Source of the DNA: Bacillota bacterium | GTDB lineage: Bacteria > Bacillota > UBA4882 > UBA8346 | Assembly: GCA_023392595.1 (NCBI GenBank) | Contig: JAEVYU010000005.1 | Location: 1 to 64,000 of the forward strand | Direction: 5' to 3' | DNA length: 64,000 nucleotides | In this document: in pieces, positions 31,421-40,488 of the stretch | Layout: each line of letters opens with the position of its first letter | Numbering within the stretch: the stretch's first letter is position 1 | Notes under the pieces: model-generated | Told to the model about the DNA's origin: nothing | The model's input: only the letters and a program-made list of their open reading frames with translations | Databases searched by the model: none | Made by a program: the position numbers and the translations under genes

Positions 31421-33376
31421 ATGAAAGGTTTAAACAAAAAACTTACTGACGGGCCCCAAAATACGATTCCCCTTCATGAACGTTTATTGGATGAAGAGCA
31501 GTTGACCAGACAAGTGGCAGCTGTTTTTGCTTTACTTTCTAATTTGTATGGTTCAGATAAACTTATTTTGAAAGCCGGAAAATTAGAGGCTTTAAAACTA
31601 ATGCGTTCGGAAATGATTGAAGAACGTGTGCTCGCTTTGCAACGGATCGTATTTGAAGACCCGACGATCGATACAATGCCGTCGCATAAGGATTTGCCGC
31701 AAATCATTAATGAAATCGAAGAAGAGATTGCTGATTTGATTGCCCGCCGGACCGTTGAAGAAAAGATTGAGAAAAAAATCGCCGAGCGGATGCAGCAGCG
31801 TCATGAAGAATATTTAAAAGAAATAAAAGTTCAGATTCTCCAAGAGTCCTCGGGTCCGGACAATCCTCATACCCTTAAAAAGTTGGCTGAACTCGAAAAA
31901 ATGGACCAAATCAATCTTTCCAAATCAGCCATGGAAGCATTAAAACCTACGACTTTGGGAGATGTTGTCGGGCAAGAACGGGCTGTGACATCGCTACTGG
32001 CTAAAATTGCATCGCCCTTCCCCCAACACGTGATTCTTTATGGACCTCCGGGAGTTGGTAAAACCACGGTAGCGCGTCTGGTTTTGGAAGAGGCTAAGAA
32101 ATTGCCTTTTACCCCATTTCAAGAGAATGCGCCTTTTGTGGAAGTCGACGGAACAACTTTGCGGTGGGATCCTCGGGAAGTCACTAACCCCCTGTTAGGT
32201 TCGGTTCATGATCCGATTTACCAGGGAGCCAAAAGGGATTTGGCCGAAGGTGGAGTCCCTGAACCCAAATTGGGATTAGTGACCGATGCTCATGGTGGAG
32301 TTTTGTTTATTGATGAAATAGGCGAAATGGATTCAATGTTGCAAAATAAACTGCTGAAAGTACTTGAAGATAAACGAGTTATTTTTGACTCAGCCTACTA
32401 TGATCCCAGCGATCCCAATGTTCCCAAATATATCAAAAAATTGTTCGCTGACGGGGCTCCTGCTGATTTCATCCTGATTGCCGCGACCACGAGAGACCCT
32501 TCGGAAATTAGTCCGGCAATTCGGTCGCGGTGCGCTGAAGTATATTTTGAACCTTTGGACCAAGATGACATTAAAGAAATCGTAATGCGTTCGGCTTCCC
32601 GAATCAAAGCGAATATTGGTCCGGAAACACCCGAGTTGATTAGCGATTACACCATTGAGGGACGTAAAGCGGCTGGAATCTTAGCCGATGCTTTTGGATT
32701 GGCGCTATATAAAAATAAAGTTGCTGAAAAAGATCCGGGTGAAGTTCAGGTCAGTAGGGATGATTTATTAGAAGTCTTTCAAGTAAGCCGTTTATCCCCT
32801 TATTTAATCGTGAAAGCATCCGAAAGTCAGGAAATAGGCAAGATATTCGGGCTCGGCGTAAGTGGTTTCGTAGGATCAATTTTGGAAATTGAGGCCGTCT
32901 GCTTTCCAGCCGGCGAGAAAGGGAAGGGCAGGCTTCGCTTCAATGACACGGCCGGCAGTATGGCCAAAGATTCGGTATTTAATGCCGCTTCGGTCGTCAG
33001 GTTGGTCACCGGTATGGATATGGCTGATTATGATGTCCATGTCAATGTAATTGGCGGAGGCAAAATTGATGGCCCGTCAGCAGGCGTAGCCATAACCCTA
33101 GCAATCATCAGTTGTATTACCGGGCGTTCGATCCCTCAGAACGTCGCAGTAACCGGGGAGGTTTCCATCCAAGGCAAGGTGAAGGCGGTTGGGGGAGTCA
33201 TAGAAAAAATATATGGAGCCAGACAAGCCGGGATTCGACGGGTTTTCGTACCCAAGGAAAATGAGAAAGATGTTCCTGACAATTTAACGGATATCCAGGT
33301 AATCCCTGTACAAACAGTCCAAGAAATTGTTGAAACCGTACTCGCAAAAGGAGAAGCTGTCGAAAAAGTAATGTAA
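31421..33376 (+). CDS. LonC-type ATP-dependent protease of the spore-former family
   Basis: This 651-residue protein lacks the classic LonA N-domain. A helical N-terminal part (about 1-180) leads to an AAA+ domain with Walker A L-Y-G-P-P-G-V-G-K-T (about 207-216) and Walker B V-L-F-I-D-E-I-G-E-M-D. The C-terminal Lon protease has S in G-G-G-K-I-D-G-P-S-A-G-V-A and K in G-K-V-K-A-V-G-G-V-I-E-K. This is the LonC family of endospore formers, usually placed between rplI and dnaB. Start at the ATG 31421, after AAGGAAAGGA. The catalytic dyad is intact. Confidence 0.9.
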   Translation: MKGLNKKLTDGPQNTIPLHERLLDEEQLTRQVAAVFALLSNLYGSDKLILKAGKLEALKLMRSEMIEERVLALQRIVFEDPTIDTMPSHKDLPQIINEIEEEIADLIARRTVEEKIEKKIAERMQQRHEEYLKEIKVQILQESSGPDNPHTLKKLAELEKMDQINLSKSAMEALKPTTLGDVVGQERAVTSLLAKIASPFPQHVILYGPPGVGKTTVARLVLEEAKKLPFTPFQENAPFVEVDGTTLRWDPREVTNPLLGSVHDPIYQGAKRDLAEGGVPEPKLGLVTDAHGGVLFIDEIGEMDSMLQNKLLKVLEDKRVIFDSAYYDPSDPNVPKYIKKLFADGAPADFILIAATTRDPSEISPAIRSRCAEVYFEPLDQDDIKEIVMRSASRIKANIGPETPELISDYTIEGRKAAGILADAFGLALYKNKVAEKDPGEVQVSRDDLLEVFQVSRLSPYLIVKASESQEIGKIFGLGVSGFVGSILEIEAVCFPAGEKGKGRLRFNDTAGSMAKDSVFNAASVVRLVTGMDMADYDVHVNVIGGGKIDGPSAGVAITLAIISCITGRSIPQNVAVTGEVSIQGKVKAVGGVIEKIYGARQAGIRRVFVPKENEKDVPDNLTDIQVIPVQTVQEIVETVLAKGEAVEKVM

Positions 33377-33377
33377 A

Positions 33378-33446
33378 ATCAAAAGATATACAGTATATAC
33401 CGTTGTTGACTGAACAAACTGTTATATATCGTATATCTTTATCATT
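33378..33446. repeat. Long-hairpin repeat, copy C (partial)
   Basis: The inner stem AAAGATATAC (33382-33391) pairs with GTATATCTTT (33431-33440), with a small internal loop and more pairing inside. The sequence AAGATATAC is the same as in copy B. The outer stem is weak and would reach into the lonC 3' end, so this copy is decayed or truncated. Confidence 0.5.
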
Positions 33447-33492
33447 CAATTTACTTGTGCAGTAGCCTTCCAAAAGGTGCTTGATGGGAATT

Positions 33493-33540
33493 AATCCAGC
33501 CCGGCTTTCCCTGGTTTACCAGGGTGAGCTGGGATTATCA
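33493..33540. terminator. Terminator-like hairpin between convergent genes
   Basis: AATCCAGC (33493-33500) pairs with GCTGGGATT (33528-33536; one bulge), enclosing CCCTGG/CCAGGG. T-rich sequence follows on the plus strand. It separates lonC from the minus-strand beta-propeller gene. Confidence 0.65.
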
Positions 33541-33542
33541 TT

Positions 33543-35231
33543 TTAAGGTAACCAAGCAACCACCGCTTTTTGGTATTTGGTTCGCAGTATTCCGGCTAGC
33601 CGTGCATTTTGGCAATCGACGAAATAAAAATAGCCATTGTTTTGTATCGCCAGAATGGAGCCGTCAGGACTATAATAGGCGGGTTGCGAAAAAGTATTCG
33701 TACTCGATAGGGGAAGCGAAAAAACCGGCTTCTTTTGTTCAGGGTTAAGTAAATACCAGATGGCATCGGTTTCCACGACGATTAATTTTTTATCGGGTGT
33801 AAAATGAATTCCAAAAGATTTTCCCATATTGAACGTGCAAGAAGAAATTTGAAGTCCGGTACTTAAATCAACACCGATGACCTCGCTTCTGCTGGCAAGA
33901 GCGTATAAACGGTTAAAGTCACCAGTCATCAAGACACGGTTATTCGTGGATACCAAATTGGCGTCGTCATCAACTGGGGGTATCATTCCCCCGACAGGCG
34001 GCAATTTTTGGGGAAAAAACCCGGAAAGCCCTATCCCGCCAAACAAAGAGGAACTGATCTTGAATTTGAATTGAAGCTTACCGGTAATCAGATCGATTTT
34101 GTCGACATAGTTGCTGTTTATTGCAGTAACATAACCTAGGCCTTTGTCTTCATTGAGTAATAATTTTTCAATTTCTAAATCATAGGTGAGATGATTGAGA
34201 ATTTTTCCGTCTGCAGGATGAATGATATAAAAATCATGGCGGCCATATAAACAGATGTTGTCCGACTTTACCTGGGTCAATTGAACAATATCCGTGGGAA
34301 GTTTTATTTCGGAACGCAAGGTACCATTGCTGAACTGGGCAAAAGTACTTTGAGACAGAGACACATCACTGTCGAGCTTATCGCGGCTTACGACGTAAAA
34401 TGTATCCGTGGAATTTTGATCTTGAACAACAACCATCGGGGAATATCCCAGAGAGGTCATTTGCTCCTGGCCGGTTGTAATATCGATCCAGTGTAAGGAA
34501 GCATTGACGGGCTTATCAAAACGTTCGATTGGGAGCGTCGAAGAGTAACGGGATGGATTTCCAAAACCGCCACAAGCAACCAAAATGTTACGTTCGTTGA
34601 TAAAATAGATTCCACCGGGATTTGCCGATACGGGGTAGGACTTCATGGTACGAAGATTGAGATCGATTAGTAGGCATTGAGCAGGAATATTTTCATCACT
34701 GGATCCAAGAACCGTCAGCGCCAATAGACTCCGATCGGAATTGAACTGATAAGATGTGGGAATGGAGTTTGCTTCAAAATGACTATAAGTACCGTTTTTT
34801 AAATCAACAAGGGTAATAGTGGCTTTGGGTCTGATTAATGGACTGGCGGTTTTGTTTTGAGTAATTATAGCCCAGGCTGAAGAGTCTTTTAAAAAATAGT
34901 TTTGAATTACGAGTCCCGGTAAACTAATTTTTTGTCCGGTGGGATGAAGATTGGAATCCAGAAGAAATAATTCCCCCGGAGTGCTAACATTGCCTAATAA
35001 ATTTTTGGAGCCGTTGCAAAGTAATCCGTACCCTTTACCGTCAGGAAGCGGTTTCAATACATTCAGACCAGGCCCGGCTTTAAAAGAATACAATGGTTTG
35101 AAATCCGAACCCACGACGGTGACTTGGTTTGAAAGTTGGTTCATAATTAAAAAGTTGGGTGAAGCAGCCTGGGAATTTAGGGGCAACAGAAGGAACAAGA
35201 GCCCGATAAACAGGATGTAACGTCTCATCAT
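33543..35231 (-). CDS. Secreted beta-propeller protein
   Basis: The 562-residue protein has a signal peptide (R-Y-I-L-F-I-G-L-L-F-L-L-L-P, cleavage after S-Q-A-A). Repeated four-strand blades of the YVTN/WD type follow (L-I-D-L-N-L-R-T, W-I-D-I-T-T-G, G-V-D-L-S-T-G-L-Q). Two propellers are likely, joined by a Pro-rich loop (P-P-V-G-G-M-I-P-P-V-D-D-D). No catalytic residues are evident; function unknown. It lies opposite to and inside the lonC-dnaB neighbourhood, so it is probably a lineage-specific insertion. Confidence 0.7.
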   Translation of the reverse strand: MMRRYILFIGLLFLLLPLNSQAASPNFLIMNQLSNQVTVVGSDFKPLYSFKAGPGLNVLKPLPDGKGYGLLCNGSKNLLGNVSTPGELFLLDSNLHPTGQKISLPGLVIQNYFLKDSSAWAIITQNKTASPLIRPKATITLVDLKNGTYSHFEANSIPTSYQFNSDRSLLALTVLGSSDENIPAQCLLIDLNLRTMKSYPVSANPGGIYFINERNILVACGGFGNPSRYSSTLPIERFDKPVNASLHWIDITTGQEQMTSLGYSPMVVVQDQNSTDTFYVVSRDKLDSDVSLSQSTFAQFSNGTLRSEIKLPTDIVQLTQVKSDNICLYGRHDFYIIHPADGKILNHLTYDLEIEKLLLNEDKGLGYVTAINSNYVDKIDLITGKLQFKFKISSSLFGGIGLSGFFPQKLPPVGGMIPPVDDDANLVSTNNRVLMTGDFNRLYALASRSEVIGVDLSTGLQISSCTFNMGKSFGIHFTPDKKLIVVETDAIWYLLNPEQKKPVFSLPLSSTNTFSQPAYYSPDGSILAIQNNGYFYFVDCQNARLAGILRTKYQKAVVAWLP

Positions 35232-35355
35232 TATTTCTCCTCATATTTAATATTTTGTAATTGTTCGGTAATAAATTTATTTTCCCTGCCGCCTGAATAG
35301 AAGGTCCCTATTGATATTCGTTTCATTTCTTAATAGACAATCATGGAGGTTTAAA

Positions 35356-36708
35356 ATGAGCATTGGTAATGGAATAATAGACCGGATACCCCCGCAAAAT
35401 ATCGATGCCGAAAGGTCAACGTTAGGATCGATGTTATTGGAGAAAGAAGCAATTGAGAAAGGGATTGAAATACTTAAGGCTGAAGATTTTTATCGGGAAG
35501 CTCACCGGGTCATATTTGAAGTCATCGTTCATTTATCGAATAAAAGTGAACCTATTGATATTATTACGGTATCCGAGGAATTAACCCGCCGCAATATGCT
35601 GGATAAAGTCGGTGGTATTCCTTATTTGACCGCTCTTGCAAATGCCGTTCCCACCGCAGCCAATATCGAGTATTACGCAAGGATTGTAGGGGAAAAGTCT
35701 TTATTGCGCTCCATTATAACGGTTGCTTCCAGTATCATCAGTATGGGATATGAAGGCGCCGAAGAAGTCAATGTAATCATGGATGAAGCTGAAAAACAAA
35801 TCTTTCAGGTGACCCAGCGACGGAATACCAAAGGGTTTGTGAGCTTACGAAATATCTTAATTGAAACATTTGAACGGATTGAAACGCTTTATGAATCGAA
35901 GGGGGGCGTCACCGGGCTTCCGACCGGATATACGGATTTAAACCGGATGACGGCCGGATTACAACCTTCCGATCTCATTATATTGGCAGCCAGACCCAGT
36001 ATGGGAAAAACAACTTTCGCATTAAATATCGCCCAATCAGCCGCTGTTGATCAAAAAATACCGGTTATTGTTTTTAGTTTGGAAATGTCCAAAGAACAAT
36101 TGGCGTTGAAATTATTGTGTTCAGAGGCTGGAGTTGATAATCAGAGGATCCGTACCGGCACTTTGATGGACAGCGACTGGCCCCGTTTGTCTCATGCTCT
36201 TGGAAGTTTATCGGAGGCTGCTATGTTTATCGACGATACACCGGGAGTTTCGGCTTTGGATATCCGCGCCAAAGCCAGACGTGTCAAGGCAGAACATGGT
36301 TTGGGACTTATAGTAATCGATTATTTGCAATTAATGCAGGGCAATGGTAAGGGCCGTAGTGAAAACCGCCAACAGGAGGTATCGGATATCTCCCGTACCT
36401 TAAAAGCCCTTGCCAGAGAATTGCATGTTCCGGTTATTGCATTATCCCAGTTGTCACGGGCAGTCGAACAACGTACGGATAAACGTCCTAACCTTTCTGA
36501 TTTGCGTGAATCCGGTTCTTTGGAACAAGATGCAGATTTGGTCGCGTTTCTTTACCGTGAGGATTATTATAATCCGGAGACGGATAAGAAAAATATCACC
36601 GAATTAATTATTGCCAAACAAAGAAATGGTCCTGTAGGAACGGTTGATTTGTTATTTCAAAAGGAGTTTAGTAAATTTGTAGGTTTGGAAAAATTTCGCA
36701 AGCCTTAA
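35356..36708 (+). CDS. dnaB: Replicative DNA helicase
   Basis: A 450-residue DnaB with an N-terminal helical domain (P-P-Q-N-I-D-A-E-R-S-T-L-G-S-M-L) and a RecA-like motor: Walker A A-R-P-S-M-G-K-T (212-219), Walker B L-I-V-I-D-Y-L-Q-L-M and the conserved S-Q-L-S-R-A-V-E-Q-R. D-L-R-E-S-G-S-L-E-Q-D-A-D follows. There is no intein. The ATG at 35356 follows GGAGG. It unwinds the fork 5' to 3' and recruits primase. Confidence 0.96.
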   Translation: MSIGNGIIDRIPPQNIDAERSTLGSMLLEKEAIEKGIEILKAEDFYREAHRVIFEVIVHLSNKSEPIDIITVSEELTRRNMLDKVGGIPYLTALANAVPTAANIEYYARIVGEKSLLRSIITVASSIISMGYEGAEEVNVIMDEAEKQIFQVTQRRNTKGFVSLRNILIETFERIETLYESKGGVTGLPTGYTDLNRMTAGLQPSDLIILAARPSMGKTTFALNIAQSAAVDQKIPVIVFSLEMSKEQLALKLLCSEAGVDNQRIRTGTLMDSDWPRLSHALGSLSEAAMFIDDTPGVSALDIRAKARRVKAEHGLGLIVIDYLQLMQGNGKGRSENRQQEVSDISRTLKALARELHVPVIALSQLSRAVEQRTDKRPNLSDLRESGSLEQDADLVAFLYREDYYNPETDKKNITELIIAKQRNGPVGTVDLLFQKEFSKFVGLEKFRKP

Positions 36709-36827
36709 TTATTATGATTGGTTTAAATTTTTAAAAATGAAACCAGGATTTTAATGTAAAAAGCAGGAATTTGCCATAAAATACCGTAATCTATTAGGAG
36801 GGATTACTAAAACAAGGAGGTATTTAT

Positions 36828-37829
36828 ATGCTTTCGGTATTCTTGGTAATTTTGGGTATTGCTGTTGTTACGGGCGGTATTCTTTATGGAGTAAATTTCT
36901 GGTTGGCCAAAAAAAATGGTGAAGTTATCGCCAAACGTTATATTCTGTCAATTTCAACTTTGGTTCTGATTTACCTCGTATTATTTACGGTAATGTTCTT
37001 GGTTTCCAACAATAAAATTACAGCCGCCAATAATGCCGCTAAAGTGAAAATCGCAGAAATGAAGTCGGTACAACAGGCGGAAATCAACCGGATCCGCTCC
37101 TTTTATGCGAAAGAAATGGCTTTAGCAGATTGGAAAAATAAAGTTTTCGGCACCACACGAGAGATGCAAAAAGCTTTGGAAAAAGCGAAAGGGGACTATA
37201 AACTTTCAGATCAGGAAGTCCGGACTTGGAAAGGATTAGCCGAAAATAACACGCTGGAAAAGTTAATTCCGAAGGACAATTCCAAGGAAATTTTAAATGA
37301 ATTTCAGGGTCGTCTTCGGAGTAGCCTAGGAGATATTAAATCCGGGCATACTCTAATGACTTCCGATATCCGGATGTTAACGGATAACATCAACGCTATC
37401 CGTTTCGTCGGTAAGGAATATGAGAAAGTATTGGATTCGTTTAAAGATTTATACGAAACAATTAACAGCAATAGTGCCGGCGGTGATGTGCCATTGCCGA
37501 AGCAAAAGAAATTTTTGGGTTTTGCAGTGAAGACAAAGGAATATAACCAATTGGTTCAACAATACTACGAATCAAAAGGAAATACCAAAGCCACCGCTGA
37601 GATAGCCGTCAAATTAAAAGAGACCATTGATAAAGCTGAAGAGCAGTATAAACAGATTAACCAGAAATTTGAAAGCAATCTGTCTTTCATACAATCCAAT
37701 GCTGACTCGGTTTCTTATAATTCCGAGAAGTTGCAAAAATTGATTGAAGCAGCGATGAGTACGGTTAATGTAATTAAAGAGGCCGATAGTGGCACAAATA
37801 TAAAAGTTAATAACAATAAAAAGAACTAA
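36828..37829 (+). CDS. Membrane-anchored coiled-coil protein of unknown function
   Basis: The 333-residue protein has two membrane spans near the start (about 4-24 and 40-62) and a long helical, charged remainder with coiled-coil character. A short possible linker at about 219-230 reads P-L-P-K-Q-K-K-F-L-G-F-A-V-K. The layout looks like an envelope-bridging or septum-type scaffold, but no family is recognised. AGGAGG at 36797 and AAGGAGG near 36815 precede it. It is followed by hairpin repeat copy B. Confidence 0.7.
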   Translation: MLSVFLVILGIAVVTGGILYGVNFWLAKKNGEVIAKRYILSISTLVLIYLVLFTVMFLVSNNKITAANNAAKVKIAEMKSVQQAEINRIRSFYAKEMALADWKNKVFGTTREMQKALEKAKGDYKLSDQEVRTWKGLAENNTLEKLIPKDNSKEILNEFQGRLRSSLGDIKSGHTLMTSDIRMLTDNINAIRFVGKEYEKVLDSFKDLYETINSNSAGGDVPLPKQKKFLGFAVKTKEYNQLVQQYYESKGNTKATAEIAVKLKETIDKAEEQYKQINQKFESNLSFIQSNADSVSYNSEKLQKLIEAAMSTVNVIKEADSGTNIKVNNNKKN

Positions 37830-37846
37830 TTCACGAGGATTCCGTA

Positions 37847-37966
37847 AGGGGTTGTCCCAAAAGAAAAATTATCGCTCAAGATATACAATCGATGAATGTT
37901 TGATTCTTCAACGAGGCTATATGTTGTATATCTTATTGATTTTAAGTTACTTTTGGGACAGCCTCT
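37847..37966. repeat. Long-hairpin repeat, copy B
   Basis: The outer stem TTGTCCCAAAAG (37852-37863) pairs with CTTTTGGGACAG (37950-37961; one G-T wobble). The inner stem AAGATATACAAT (37878-37889) pairs with GTTGTATATCTT (37923-37934; one wobble). Same plan and length as copy A, but the stem words differ (TCCCAAAA against TTGCAAAA) with both arms changed together. Confidence 0.8.
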
Positions 37967-38115
37967 TTTGAATTGGTTTGAATCAGGGATGTTTCTTGAC
38001 TTTGGACATTAATTGGTATATATTTTAATTATTAGAACTATTTTACCTGTAAACTATGGTGAAGAATGTACTCGTTGGATAGAGAGTTAATTTATTTTCT
38101 TAGAGGAGTATTACT

Positions 38116-38155
38116 GTAAAGACTTAACGATCACACGATTGTCAGGTCTTTTTTA
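38116..38155 (+). terminator. Terminator or attenuator hairpin ahead of the CorC-like gene
   Basis: AGACTTAACGATC pairs with GATTGTCAGGTCT (one mismatch, two wobbles) around ACAC and is followed by TTTTTTATT. It lies about 20 bases before the ribosome site at 38176, so it could attenuate the downstream gene or end upstream transcripts. Confidence 0.65.
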
Positions 38156-38189
38156 TTATCAGTTTCGACATTTTAGGAGGATTTTTTCT

Positions 38190-39479
38190 TTGCACTTAAT
38201 CATTTTACTTGTATTAATTGGCATGAATGCCTTTTTTGCCGCTTCAGAGATCGCCATCATTTCAGTCAATGCTGTTAAAATTCGTAAGAAGGCTGAGGAA
38301 GGGGATGCGGAGGCTAAATTTCTTCAAAACTTAATTGGTGAACCCAGTAAATTTTTGGCAACCATTCAGGTGGGAGTGACTTTAGCGGGATTGCTGGCTA
38401 GTGCGGTGGCTGCTGAAGGTTTTGCGGACCAATTAACCTTATGGATTAAAGGATGGGGTTGGCCTCTAGAACTATCGGTTGTTAAAATTGCAGCGGTCAT
38501 TTTGATTACAATAATTTTATCCTATTTTCAATTAGTCCTGGGGGAATTGGTTCCTAAACGCCTGGCAATGCAAAAGCCGGAACAGATCGCCCGGTTTGCC
38601 GTAAAGCCTATTTATATTCTTTCAAAAATCACTGCACCGTTTGTGAAATTTTTAAGCATCTCCACAAACTTTGTGATTAAAATTTTTGGTGGTAACCCTG
38701 CGCTGCATGAAGAAAAAATCTCCGAAGAGGAAATTCGTTTGATGGTTGAGGTAGGTCAGGAAAAAGGGGTTATTCAGACAACCGAGAAAGAGATGATTAA
38801 TAATATTTTCGAATTTGACAATACTACAGCCTCGGAAGTAATGACCCATCGGACTGATGTATACGCTTTATCATTGGATGCCAGTTTAGATGAAGTCATT
38901 GATTTATTGGTTTGCCAAAAGTTTTCAAGAATGCCGGTTTATGATGATAATATCGATAATATTGTCGGTATTTTGCATGTTCAGGACTTGATTCCCGTAT
39001 TGAAAGGTGCCAATAAGGCGGATTTTTCTTTGAAAAAAATTATTCGGGATGCCCATTTTGTGCCTTCTTCCAAAAAAACCGATGAACTTTTTAAGGAACT
39101 TCAGAAAAATAAAACTCATATGGCCGTGGTAATCGATGAATATGGTGGCACTGCCGGAATTGTTACCATCGAAGATTTGATTGAAGAGATAGTGGGTAAT
39201 ATCTTTGATGAACATGATGAAGAAACCAAGGAAATCGAGCGGGTCGATAATTCAACTTTTATGGCGGATGGGCATGTCGGTTTGGGTATCATGAATGAGT
39301 TGCTGGATATAAAACTCCCTGAGGGCGATTATGACACTTTGGCCGGATTTGTCGTTGCACAATTGGGGCGAATTCCAAGCGAAGATGAAAGACCAATCGT
39401 GGAATATCACAATATTGTTTTTCAAGTCGAAGTCGTTGAAGAGCGTAGAATTGCCAAAGTGAGAATTGTAAAAACATAA
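38190..39479 (+). CDS. CNNM/CorC-family membrane protein (DUF21-CBS-CorC_HlyC)
   Basis: This 429-residue protein has an N-terminal DUF21 membrane domain (M-N-A-F-F-A-A-S-E-I-A-I-I-S and V-L-G-E-L-V-P-K-R). A CBS pair follows (V-M-T-H-R-T-D-V, F-S-R-M-P-V-Y, V-I-D-E-Y-G-G-T-A-G-I-V-T), then a C-terminal CorC_HlyC domain. The family includes magnesium/cobalt exporters, which sense nucleotide or Mg through the CBS pair. TTG at 38190 is favoured because GGAGG lies at 38176-38180. Preceded by a possible attenuator. Confidence 0.9.
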   Translation: MHLIILLVLIGMNAFFAASEIAIISVNAVKIRKKAEEGDAEAKFLQNLIGEPSKFLATIQVGVTLAGLLASAVAAEGFADQLTLWIKGWGWPLELSVVKIAAVILITIILSYFQLVLGELVPKRLAMQKPEQIARFAVKPIYILSKITAPFVKFLSISTNFVIKIFGGNPALHEEKISEEEIRLMVEVGQEKGVIQTTEKEMINNIFEFDNTTASEVMTHRTDVYALSLDASLDEVIDLLVCQKFSRMPVYDDNIDNIVGILHVQDLIPVLKGANKADFSLKKIIRDAHFVPSSKKTDELFKELQKNKTHMAVVIDEYGGTAGIVTIEDLIEEIVGNIFDEHDEETKEIERVDNSTFMADGHVGLGIMNELLDIKLPEGDYDTLAGFVVAQLGRIPSEDERPIVEYHNIVFQVEVVEERRIAKVRIVKT

Positions 39480-39541
39480 ATTCCAAATGTAAAATTGAGA
39501 ATACGGTAATTAATCGTATTTCCGTGATATCAAGAATAAAG

Positions 39542-39581
39542 AATCTCCCTTTCTTAGGCTGTTTACAGGGAAAGGGAGATT
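39542..39581. terminator. Hairpin between convergent genes
   Basis: AATCTCCCTTTC (39542-39553) pairs with GAAAGGGAGATT (39570-39581). It lies between the CorC-like gene and the end of the Bat operon and may terminate both. Confidence 0.65.
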
Positions 39582-39614
39582 GGTAGCAGTACTAAAAGTT
39601 TATTTTGTTTCTTT

Positions 39615-40415
39615 TTATAAAAATCCAAGATTTTGTCGTTCCACCCAACCCCGCTTACCGTCCTGTCTTCGGATTAATAACCAATTTCCTTTAACTGAGC
39701 TGACAATGACCCGGCTTCCTTCATCCAGATTGAAATAGGATGTTCCTTCCGGGTTTGGTTCACTCAGCACGGGAGTGTTTCCTTTAATGGCTATTGCTTG
39801 GGTTTGGTGTTGATTCAGAAATGTAATCGTTGTTATGAAAACGAAAACCAATAAAAAGCAGGAAATAGTGTAGAGGGAGACTTTATAGCATAAACCGGGT
39901 TTTCCGGAATCTTTTGTAAGCCGGTTCAGGAAGATTATCCCAACAATGACTAGCAAAATCAGGATATAGAAACAAATTGAAGAGCCTAAGGCCAACCAGT
40001 TGAGAGGAACCCAATGTGTTACTAAAGAATAGAACATACGGCCCCAATTGATTTCACCTTCATTGACCCCTTGCAAGGCTAAATTTAGATTGGTTTGTAA
40101 GCCTTTATCATACGGGATGAAACGCCGGGCTTTTTCATAATTGAATATAGCCAGCCCCTTCTGGTTCAGTTTCGAATACGCATTCCCCAAATTAAAATAG
40201 ATAGTCCCGTTTTCTTTACCCGTGGCAATGACTTTCCCGTAAGTTTCTGCGGCTTTGCTATATTCGCCTTTTTCATAAAGCTGATTGGCTTGTAGAAAAA
40301 GGGCTGTACTATCAGATATCGATAGCCGGGATTCGGAGGCAAAACTAAGGTTGAAACTGCATAACATCAGTAATAGAGTAAATAGGAAGCATAATTTAAT
40401 TTTTTTGAATGTCAT
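39615..40415 (-). CDS. BatE-like TPR-SH3 membrane protein
   Basis: The 266-residue protein has a signal/anchor (K-L-C-F-L-F-T-L-L-L-M), TPR repeats (Y-E-K-G-E-Y-S-K-A-A-E-T-Y-G-K...I-Y-F-N-L-G-N-A-Y-S-K), two membrane spans and a C-terminal bacterial SH3 domain (L-D-E-G-S-R-V-I-V...W-L-L-I-R-R...G-W-V). This TPR-TM-TM-SH3 order is BatE. The ATG at 40415 follows AAAGGAG. Last gene of the MoxR-Bat operon. Confidence 0.82.
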   Translation of the reverse strand: MTFKKIKLCFLFTLLLMLCSFNLSFASESRLSISDSTALFLQANQLYEKGEYSKAAETYGKVIATGKENGTIYFNLGNAYSKLNQKGLAIFNYEKARRFIPYDKGLQTNLNLALQGVNEGEINWGRMFYSLVTHWVPLNWLALGSSICFYILILLVIVGIIFLNRLTKDSGKPGLCYKVSLYTISCFLLVFVFITTITFLNQHQTQAIAIKGNTPVLSEPNPEGTSYFNLDEGSRVIVSSVKGNWLLIRRQDGKRGWVERQNLGFL

Positions 40416-40488
40416 CTGCTTTTCTCCTTTGTTAAGAGATAAAGGTTTAAGTGCCCGGTTAACTGGGGGCATAAAGAGTCACTTTAGA

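Larger units (their letters stand above)
37830..38189. other. Intergenic stretch with repeat and attenuator
   Basis: Holds the long-hairpin repeat (37847-37966), an AT-rich promoter-like run around 38000-38060, and a terminator-like hairpin (38116-38155) directly before the next gene's ribosome site. Confidence 0.6.
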
